This document shows, in pieces, positions 58,798 to 64,000 of a stretch of DNA of 64,000 nt. The translations under genes were made by a program, and so were the position numbers. Numbering within the stretch: the first letter of the stretch is position 1; each line of letters starts with the position of its first letter. The notes beneath the pieces are model-generated. The model searched no databases and had not been told where the DNA came from. It saw nothing but the letters and a program-made list of their open reading frames with translations. The stretch is from CAADGN01 sp035443945. GTDB taxonomy: Bacteria; Planctomycetota; Phycisphaerae; Phycisphaerales; UBA1924. The stretch spans positions 1 through 64,000 of the forward strand of contig DAOMNQ010000001.1 of assembly GCA_035443945.1 (NCBI GenBank), in the 5' to 3' direction.

Positions 58798-59817
58798 ATG
58801 AGCACGTTCTATCAACTCGAGTTCGAGCGTCCGCTGACCGAACTGGAGCAGCAGATCGCGGCCGCCGAGACCGCCCAACGCGAGGGGGCGTCCCCGCAGC
58901 CCGTCCCGGCGTTCGGCGGCGTGAGCGAGACCGCGGTCGCCGAGCCGCCCCCCGACCTGAGCGAACTGCGGGCACGCCGCGATGAACTCATCGTGCAACT
59001 CTACTCGCGCCTCTCGCCTTGGGACACGGTGCGTGTGGCCCGTCACCCGAACCGCCCGCAGACGCGCGACTACATCGCGAGGTTCTGCCGCGACTTCTGC
59101 GAGTTGCACGGCGACCGGCGCTTCGGTGACGATCCCGCGATCGTCACCGGCTTCGGGCGCATCGGTTCGATCAAGTGCCTGATCGTCGGGCACCAGAAGG
59201 GCCGCAACACCGGCGAGAAACTGGCCTGCCACTTCGGCTGCGCGCACCCCGAGGGCTACCGCAAGGCGCTCGCCAAGATGAAACTCGCCGAGAAGTTCGG
59301 CCTGCCCATCGTCACGCTCGTGGACACGCCCGGCGCTTACCCCGGCCTCGGCGCGGAGCAGCGCGGCCAGGCCGAGGCCATCGCCGTCAACCTCCGCGAG
59401 ATGAGCGTGCTCCGAACCCCGATCGTCTCCGTCATCATCGGCGAGGGCGGCTCGGGCGGCGCGCTCGGCATCGCCGTCGCCGACCGCGTCGCGATGCTCC
59501 AGCACGCCTGGTATTCCGTCATCAGCCCCGAGGGCTGCGCCGCGATCCTGTGGAAGCAGGCCAACGAGCAGACCAACAAAGCCGCCGCTTCCGCACTCAA
59601 ACTCACCGCCGCCGACAACCTCGAACTCGGCATCATCGACGCCGTCATCCCCGAGCCGCCCGGCGGCGCGCACCGCGACCCCGCCCTCGCCGCCGCGAAC
59701 CTCGAACGCTGGATCGTTGAGCAGGTGATGGAACTGCGCGAACTGAACCCGGACGTCCTCGTCGAGCAGCGCTACGCCCGGTTCAGGCGGATGGGAAAGC
59801 ACGAAGTCAGGGCGTAA
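58798..59817 (+). CDS. accA: acetyl-CoA carboxylase carboxyltransferase subunit alpha
   Basis: 339 residues; GGGAGG precedes the ATG. It starts with a helical arm (F-E-R-P-L-T-E-L-E-Q-Q-I) and carries the crotonase-like core: H-Q-K-G-R-N-T-G-E-K, P-E-G-Y-R-K-A, V-D-T-P-G-A-Y-P-G, and G-E-G-G-S-G-G-A-L-G-I. With AccD it transfers the carboxyl group to acetyl-CoA in fatty-acid synthesis. accD is not in the window. An alanine/proline-rich insertion lies at about residues 25-50. Confidence 0.96.
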   Translation: MSTFYQLEFERPLTELEQQIAAAETAQREGASPQPVPAFGGVSETAVAEPPPDLSELRARRDELIVQLYSRLSPWDTVRVARHPNRPQTRDYIARFCRDFCELHGDRRFGDDPAIVTGFGRIGSIKCLIVGHQKGRNTGEKLACHFGCAHPEGYRKALAKMKLAEKFGLPIVTLVDTPGAYPGLGAEQRGQAEAIAVNLREMSVLRTPIVSVIIGEGGSGGALGIAVADRVAMLQHAWYSVISPEGCAAILWKQANEQTNKAAASALKLTAADNLELGIIDAVIPEPPGGAHRDPALAAANLERWIVEQVMELRELNPDVLVEQRYARFRRMGKHEVRA

Positions 59818-59858
59818 TCGACGCCCCCCTCCGATCCTGGAGGCCCCAGAGGCCCGCT

Positions 59859-59887
59859 TTGACAACCTGGGCGGACCTCTGTACCCT
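59859..59887 (+). promoter_or_regulatory. candidate promoter of dksA-like gene
   Basis: Perfect TTGACA at 59859-59864. The -10 is weak: TACCCT at 59882-59887 with a 17-base spacer. Confidence 0.35.
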
Positions 59888-59908
59888 TCCGCCCACCCCG
59901 CGACCGGC

Positions 59909-59970
59909 CCACCGGCCGCAAAGTCGGTGGCCAGGCTCGGAAACCGAGGGGAATCGCCGGTTTTACGGCG
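59909..59970 (+). promoter_or_regulatory. leader with three consecutive hairpins
   Basis: CCACCG/CGGTGG (59909-59914 with 59925-59930), CTCGG-AAA-CCGAG (59936-59948) and CGCCG/CGGCG (59955-59959 with 59966-59970) follow each other directly before the ribosome site AAGGAAC and the TTG start. I could not assign them to a known riboswitch class. Confidence 0.5.
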
Positions 59971-59985
59971 CAAGGAACGCCCCGC

Positions 59986-60873
59986 TTGGCCAAGGCGAAG
60001 ACCAACTCCAAGTCACCCGCGAAGGCCCCGAGCAAGAAGCCTCCTGCGAAGGGCGGCGGCTCCGGCGCGAAGAAAAAGCCCGCCGCGGCGAAAGTGAAAC
60101 CGGCTCCCACGCCGTCCGCGAAGAAGGTGCCCCTCAAGGCCATTACGGGCAAGGCCAAACCGACCGCGCCGAAGCCGACCGGCAAGTCCGGGCCTGCAAA
60201 GCCCCCCGCTGCGACGAAGGGCGGCAAGAAGCCGGAATCCAAGGCCGCACCGAAGGCCGCGGCAGCGCCGCCCCCGGAGCCGTCCAAGCCCAACCGCAAG
60301 GGCATCACGATCGTAACGCCGAAGCCCCCAGCGAAGAGGGCGAAGGCCGCGCCCGCCCCCGCACCGATGCCGGCGGCAGGCTCCCTCCTCGGCCCCGGCA
60401 CGCCGAAGCGCAAGCCGCTGATCCCCTCCGGCCCGAGTGCACCGATTCTCGGCCTCGCGCTCGACGAGGACGCTGCCGCCGGCAGGAAGCGCAAGTCGCC
60501 CTTCACCAAGCGCCAACTCGAGAAGTACCGCTTGATCCTGCTCGCCAAGCGCGCCGAACTGGTCGGCGACATCGGCAACATGGAGACCCAGGCCCTTCGC
60601 GGCCAGAGCGGCTCGCTCTCGCACACGCCGCAGCACATCGCCGAACAAGGCTCCGAGACCTACGAGCAGTCGCTCGCGCTGGACCTCGCCGCGGCCGACC
60701 GCCAGTTGCTGCGTGAGATCGAGGCCGCCCTCCAGCGCATCAACGACGGCGTCTACGGCGTGTGCGAGATGACGGGCAAGCCGATCAACCAGGAGCGGCT
60801 CGATGAGTTGCCGTGGGCGCGGTACTCGATCGAAGCCGCACGCGAGATCGAGCGCCGGGCCGGCCGACTGTGA
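59986..60873 (+). CDS. DksA/TraR-like protein with long lysine-alanine-proline tail
   Basis: 295 residues from a TTG at 59986 behind AAGGAAC (59971-59977). Residues 1-165 are low complexity, rich in Lys, Ala and Pro (K-A-K-T-N-S-K-S-P-A-K), like histone-H1 tails. The rest is the DksA coiled coil (Y-R-L-I-L-L-A-K-R-A-E-L-V-G-D-I) and the finger region Y-G-V-C-E-M-T-G-K-P-I, in which only one of four cysteines remains. DksA proteins bind RNA polymerase; the basic tail may bind DNA. The stop overlaps the lspA GTG (GTGA). Confidence 0.85.
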   Translation: MAKAKTNSKSPAKAPSKKPPAKGGGSGAKKKPAAAKVKPAPTPSAKKVPLKAITGKAKPTAPKPTGKSGPAKPPAATKGGKKPESKAAPKAAAAPPPEPSKPNRKGITIVTPKPPAKRAKAAPAPAPMPAAGSLLGPGTPKRKPLIPSGPSAPILGLALDEDAAAGRKRKSPFTKRQLEKYRLILLAKRAELVGDIGNMETQALRGQSGSLSHTPQHIAEQGSETYEQSLALDLAAADRQLLREIEAALQRINDGVYGVCEMTGKPINQERLDELPWARYSIEAAREIERRAGRL

Positions 60874-61565
60874 ACGCCGAAGCGACTCCAAGCGACACGC
60901 CCGCTCCCCCGCCCCCCGACGAGCACGGCACGGCGTGGCGGTCGCGAGCCGCCTGGATCACGCTCTTCCTCGCCGTCATCGCGTCGCTCGCCGCGGACCT
61001 GGCGACGAAGCACCTCGCCTTCCGCCACGTCGCCGGCCGGCCGGTCGCCGTCGAACGCGCGACCGTTCTCCAGGCCTCTGAGTCCGGCATGGGCCTCGGC
61101 GTCCTCATCCCGGCGCACGAGCCGGTCGTCGTCGTTCCCGGACTGCTCGAGTTCACACTCGTACTCAACGAGGGCGCGGTCTTCGGCATCGGCGCGGGAT
61201 GGCGCGCGGCGTTCATCGCCCTCACACTCGTCGCAGTCGGATTCGGCGTCTGGGTCTTCGGCGCGTGGAGCGGACCACGCGACAGGCTCGCCCACGTGTC
61301 CGTCGGCCTGGTCCTCGGCGGCGGACTGGGCAACCTCTACGACCGCCTCGTCTACGCCTGCGTGCGAGACTTCATCCACCCCCTGCCCGGCGTGAGCCTC
61401 CCTTTTCGCTTGCGCTGGCCCGGCAGCGGCACGAATGAACTCTGGCCCTGGGTCTCGAACGTCGCCGACCTGCTCCTGCTCATCGGCATCGGCGTGCTGG
61501 TCGTCCACGTCTGGCGCAGGGGCGAGCCGCGGCAGACACCCGCCGACGCCAAACCCGTGCCCTGA
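60870..61565 (+). CDS. lspA: lipoprotein signal peptidase (SPase II)
   Basis: 231 residues from a GTG overlapping the upstream stop. Four membrane segments; the catalytic aspartates are in G-N-L-Y-D-R and N-V-A-D-L-L-L-L, and N-E-G-A-V-F-G is the family N-E/N-x-G-x-x-F loop. A longer loop than usual (about residues 60-90) and a proline-rich N-terminus are notable. It removes lipoprotein signal peptides after lipidation, fitting the lipoprotein at 44.5 kb. It is coupled with the dksA-like gene. Confidence 0.93.
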   Translation: MNAEATPSDTPAPPPPDEHGTAWRSRAAWITLFLAVIASLAADLATKHLAFRHVAGRPVAVERATVLQASESGMGLGVLIPAHEPVVVVPGLLEFTLVLNEGAVFGIGAGWRAAFIALTLVAVGFGVWVFGAWSGPRDRLAHVSVGLVLGGGLGNLYDRLVYACVRDFIHPLPGVSLPFRLRWPGSGTNELWPWVSNVADLLLLIGIGVLVVHVWRRGEPRQTPADAKPVP

Positions 61566-61572
61566 CTCGCCG

Positions 61573-62100
61573 TCAGAACAAGCGCCCCATGCCCATGCAG
61601 CGGCGCCACGCGCTGATCTGCCCCATGTGCATCATCTGGTGCCCGCCGAGATAGAACCCGAGCAGACCCGCCTTGGTCTGGAACCGCTTCGCAAAGTCGC
61701 TCGGCATCCCGTGCGGCTGGGCCAGCGCCTCATCGTTCACTCCCGGCAGGGCCGCCAGCAGTTTGCGGTGACCGGCGAAGTAGTGCTCCGTGATGCGGTC
61801 CAGCCGCGGATAGACCTTCCACTCCGGATCGTCCACGCACTCCTTGCCCGCGGTGAAGAGGTCCTCGAAGCCCGCGGGGTTCGGCACGAAGTCCTCCCCC
61901 AGACCGGCGAGCGCGGCGATCCGCTTCGGGTAGATCGAGAGGTGCCCGAGGATGAACGCGGGATGGTTCGTCTGGATGATCTGCCCGCCCACGCGCGGCA
62001 GCAAGACCGTCTTCTCCGGCGGGATGTCCTTCATCAGCATCTCCGCGAGACCGACGCTCATTGCGCCGTTGTCCGCGATGGCTTGTGCGAGCGCACCCAT
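61573..62100 (-). CDS. DinB-like metal-binding helical protein
   Basis: 175 residues; AGGAGAG precedes the ATG and TAGACT lies about 40 bases upstream. Histidines in T-N-H-P-A-F-I-L-G-H-L and G-G-H-Q-M-M-H-M-G-Q are placed as in DinB/YfiT four-helix proteins, which bind a metal between helices. Relatives act in thiol-dependent detoxification or damage responses. The stop is seven bases from the lspA stop (convergent). Confidence 0.85.
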   Translation of the reverse strand: MGALAQAIADNGAMSVGLAEMLMKDIPPEKTVLLPRVGGQIIQTNHPAFILGHLSIYPKRIAALAGLGEDFVPNPAGFEDLFTAGKECVDDPEWKVYPRLDRITEHYFAGHRKLLAALPGVNDEALAQPHGMPSDFAKRFQTKAGLLGFYLGGHQMMHMGQISAWRRCMGMGRLF

Positions 62101-62182
62101 GAGTACTCTCCTTGCCGTATCGGCGTGCGTGCCGCGAGTCTAGGCGGGGCCTGTTCACCGCTGAGGCTGCGACAGGGAACGA

Positions 62183-62217
62183 ACGCAAAGGACGCGAACA
62201 CCGCAACGACGCGAGCA
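62183..62217. repeat. degenerate octamer array upstream of the riboswitch
   Basis: CGCAAAGGA, CGCGAACA, CCGCAACGA, CGCGAGCA: four words of eight or nine, purine-rich, the same style as 44291-44322. Confidence 0.5.
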
Positions 62218-62346
62218 CGTCCCGCGTTCCGCATGACACCTCTTCACTTCCACGCCCACACAGAGCGCTTTGAGCGCCAACCCAGATCGCAATGCCCGCC
62301 TCAGTGGCACGGCTTTCAGCGACGCTGAGGCCCGTTTCCCGGACGC

Positions 62347-62374
62347 TTGACACATGCCGGGAGCGCGGTAGGCT
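62347..62374 (+). promoter_or_regulatory. promoter of the cobalamin riboswitch transcript
   Basis: Perfect TTGACA (62347-62352), 16-base spacer, TAGGCT (62369-62374). The predicted transcript start (about 62381) coincides with the start of the riboswitch P1 helix. Confidence 0.65.
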
Positions 62375-62382
62375 GCTCCCGT

Positions 62383-62598
62383 CATCGGTGCCCCGTGCGG
62401 CCGCGTGCGCGGCGGGCGGGGTGAAGAGGGAAGCGTGGTGAGGTCTCGCCTGCGGGCGGGCCGATTCCACCGCGGACGCGCCGCCGTGACGGGCGTATGC
62501 CGCGGGTCCACGAGAGCCACTGGCCGGGGCGCGGAAGCGCGTGACCCCGGCCGGGAAGGCGGACCCGCGTAGGCCCGGAGCCGGAAGACCTGCCGATG
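62383..62598 (+). promoter_or_regulatory. cobalamin (B12) riboswitch
   Basis: The conserved blocks are in order: GGTGCCCC (62387-62394), GGGGTGAAGAGGGAAGC (62418-62434), GGTGAGG, GCGGACGCGCCGCCGTGA (62471-62488), GCCACTGGCC (62516-62525), GGCCGGGAAGGCGG, and the B12 box AGCCGGAAGACCTGCC (62579-62594). CATCGG (62383-62388) and CCGATG (62593-62598) close the outer helix. It binds a cobalamin and normally shuts expression off when B12 is ample. About 200 bases of GC-rich, foldable sequence follow before the ATG of the PEP-CTERM gene; the on/off platform is not resolved. Confidence 0.93.
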
Positions 62599-62802
62599 GC
62601 CGGAGTCGAGGGCGTGCGCGCGGCGCACGGCCGGAGGCTCCGATCGGTCCGGTCGGCCCCCGCGTTCAGGGGCTTCGGCGGCGGCTCCGCGCTCGTTCCC
62701 GGCGCGCCCCCCACTGCCGATGCACGCCCCACGCCCCCGCGGCGGCCTGAGCAAGGTCGGGAACCGTCCCGCGCGAATCGGGACGAACGCGGAGTGATCG
62801 GG

Positions 62803-63885
62803 ATGAGAACGGTGGTTGTGTCGTGCGCGGCCTCGGCCGTGCTGGGTGTCTGTGTCGCGTCGCCGGCGTTCGCGGACGCGTTCGAGCGGTACGGGCAGTC
62901 GTGGCGTGCGGTGCAGCCGCCGCCGATCGGGCCGCAGAGCTACCAGGTGATGGGCGGCACGCTGCCGGACGGGCGGATGCTCGCGGTGACGGGCAACAGC
63001 GTGTTCGTCGAGAGCGGCGTGGGGACGGGTGTGTTCGACGAAGTCGCGGTCTTCGACGCGGGCAAGACGGGGGGGGGGAGCGACCCGGCGTTCGTCGCGG
63101 TCGGGCCGACGGGGAAGATCTCGGTGGGCGCGGGGTTCGGGCGGCCGGTGGTGGTGTTCGGCGTCGAGGCGCTTGGCGTGCCGGGCGCGCCGACGACGCT
63201 GACGCCGGGCGTGGCGGACTACTTCAGCGTCCCCCACTACCACGGGGCGTGGACGCCTGACGGGCGGCTCGCGCTGACGGCGGGCGACTTCGGCTCGCCG
63301 GCGCGGGTCACGCTGCTGGACGTGCTGAGCGACCCCGGCTCGCCGGTGAGCGTCACCGTCGTCGAGAACATCGGCGGGGCTTCGGCGGGCGTCGCGTTCG
63401 ACGCGGCCGGGCGGCTCTACACCGCCAACGGCTTCGGCTATGGGGGCGGGTCCGACACCGGCTGGATCAAGGCCTTCGACCCGGCGGCGTGGCAGCACGG
63501 GCCGGCGGACTTCGAGGCCCACGGCACGCTCATCGGCGACGTGCTCAGCGGCGTCTCGCTCGCGTTCGACGCCTTCGGGAACCTCGCCGTCGGGGGGGGG
63601 GATTACGCCGAGGGCGACTACGGCTACCTCGGCTTGATCGGCGCGGGCGCGATCGCCGATGCGCTGGCGGGGCTCGGGCCGATCGACCGCAACGACCCGC
63701 TCCAGGTGCGGATGCTCCTGCCGCCGACGGGAGGGTTCGCGTTCTTCTCGGCGGCGTACAACGGGGCGACGGGCGAGTTGTACGCATTCGACGGCGGGGA
63801 GTGGTTCGCCTCGGTGCCCGCGCCGGCGTCGCTCGCGCTGCTCGGACTCGCCGCACTGGGCGCGAGGAGGCGGCGCGATGCGTAG
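62803..63885 (+). CDS. PEP-CTERM-like secreted protein under a cobalamin riboswitch
   Basis: 360 residues from the ATG at 62803 (GGAG at 62791). The signal peptide MRTVVVSCAASAVLGVCVAS ends near F-A-D-A. The body contains repeated D-G-R-M-L-A-V-T, D-G-R-L-A-L-T-A-G, D-A-A-G-R-L-Y-T-A-N-G and D-A-F-G-N-L-A-V-G-G-G strands, the look of an NHL/SMP-30 beta-propeller. The tail is V-P-A-P-A-S-L-A-L-L-G-L-A-A-L-G-A-R-R-R-R. It follows the B12 riboswitch on the same strand with no gene between, so it may serve cobalamin capture at the cell surface; this role is inferred. Confidence 0.88.
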   Translation: MRTVVVSCAASAVLGVCVASPAFADAFERYGQSWRAVQPPPIGPQSYQVMGGTLPDGRMLAVTGNSVFVESGVGTGVFDEVAVFDAGKTGGGSDPAFVAVGPTGKISVGAGFGRPVVVFGVEALGVPGAPTTLTPGVADYFSVPHYHGAWTPDGRLALTAGDFGSPARVTLLDVLSDPGSPVSVTVVENIGGASAGVAFDAAGRLYTANGFGYGGGSDTGWIKAFDPAAWQHGPADFEAHGTLIGDVLSGVSLAFDAFGNLAVGGGDYAEGDYGYLGLIGAGAIADALAGLGPIDRNDPLQVRMLLPPTGGFAFFSAAYNGATGELYAFDGGEWFASVPAPASLALLGLAALGARRRRDA

Positions 63886-63897
63886 GACATCACGGAT

Positions 63898-63937
63898 GAA
63901 GTGGCGGAGTGGCGGAGAGGCAGAGTGGCAAATTGAC
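63898..63937. repeat. five-unit octamer array after the PEP-CTERM gene
   Basis: GAAGTGGC, GGAGTGGC, GGAGAGGC, AGAGTGGC, AAATTGAC in exact 8-base period, starting 13 bases after the stop. It shares words with the arrays at 5092 and 15873. Confidence 0.9.
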
Positions 63938-63966
63938 GGACGCACCGTGCTGTGGCGGCGGGTCCT

Positions 63967-64000
63967 CCACCACCACTTCCTGCTCTGTGCTCTCTGTGCC
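63967..64000. repeat. second array, inverted, at the window end
   Basis: Read on the minus strand it begins GGCACAGA, GAGCACAG, AGCAGGAAGTGG. With the array at 63898 it makes an inverted pair around about 30 bases. It is cut by the window edge. Confidence 0.5.

Noticed and set aside
59909..59970. c-di-GMP-I riboswitch, because of a CGCAAAG string
   Set aside because: The order of helices and the other conserved bases do not fit; only hairpins can be defended.
62155..63945. 596-residue minus-strand frame over the riboswitch and PEP-CTERM gene
   Set aside because: Arg/Pro-rich without domains; it contradicts the strong plus-strand riboswitch, signal peptide and sorting tail.

Overview
The window is a GC-rich (about two-thirds G+C) chromosomal segment with ordinary housekeeping genes on both strands. 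It probably comes from a planctomycete of the class Phycisphaerae. The pointers are: five secreted proteins ending in a PEP-CTERM-like tail (PAPG...ALLGL...RRRR); a subtilase with dockerin-like repeats of the N-R-D-G-V-V-D...DFFAFLNAW type; a class II (B12-dependent) ribonucleotide reductase; a DksA-like protein with a basic tail and a degenerate zinc finger; and several large secreted or zinc-ribbon membrane proteins of unknown function. No rRNA, tRNA, CRISPR array or insertion sequence was found. A run of 10 Ns inside smc shows that this is a scaffolded draft assembly.

Layout. 1-1.1 kb: the end of an alpha/beta hydrolase, a hicBA toxin-antitoxin pair, and a decayed second copy of the hydrolase 3' end. 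1.2-9.8 kb: serS diverging from an FHA-GspE fusion ATPase; a minus-strand run coaX, a divergent mnmE-like GTPase, a TPR membrane protein and an RluA-family pseudouridine synthase; then a conserved acidic unknown. 10-17.6 kb (plus): a large secretin, a STAS/anti-sigma-kinase pair, iscS-iscU-iscA and an ACT-domain protein. 17.6-29 kb: trxB, a large secreted unknown, a primary-type sigma factor, a UVR-motif protein, a CPA2 antiporter, mnmG carrying repeat insertions, a zinc-ribbon membrane protein, a nucleotidyltransferase and a small unknown. 29-34.6 kb: sugar transferase, cbpA-like J protein, a CpcT-FKBP fusion, mdh and a flavin reductase. 34.6-39.2 kb: three PEP-CTERM proteins and the dockerin-bearing subtilase. 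39.4-50.6 kb: nrdJ, a four-helix-bundle gene cassette, dcd, a FlgI-like lipoprotein and smc. 50.6-64 kb: serine hydrolase, pyrD, a TPR-YggX fusion, a PEP-CTERM protein, a DUF58 protein, a 3D-domain protein, a TauE/SafE permease, proC, accA, a DksA-like protein, lspA, a DinB-like protein, and a cobalamin riboswitch that leads into a PEP-CTERM protein.

Themes. (1) A textbook cobalamin riboswitch with its own promoter precedes a secreted PEP-CTERM protein, which suggests a B12-controlled surface protein. (2) Degenerate arrays with a 7- or 8-base period occur at about eleven places. Some form inverted pairs: one pair brackets the four-helix-bundle gene like terminal inverted repeats, another is inserted in frame in mnmG, and a single array lies in frame in rluA. 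(3) At least eleven genes have a TANNNT box 5-8 bases before the start codon and no Shine-Dalgarno sequence, which points to widespread leaderless transcription. (4) Several domain fusions are unusual: FHA-GspE, TPR-YggX, CpcT-FKBP and an H1-like tail on DksA. (5) The smc reading frame contains an ExbD-like stretch right next to the assembly gap and is probably chimeric there.
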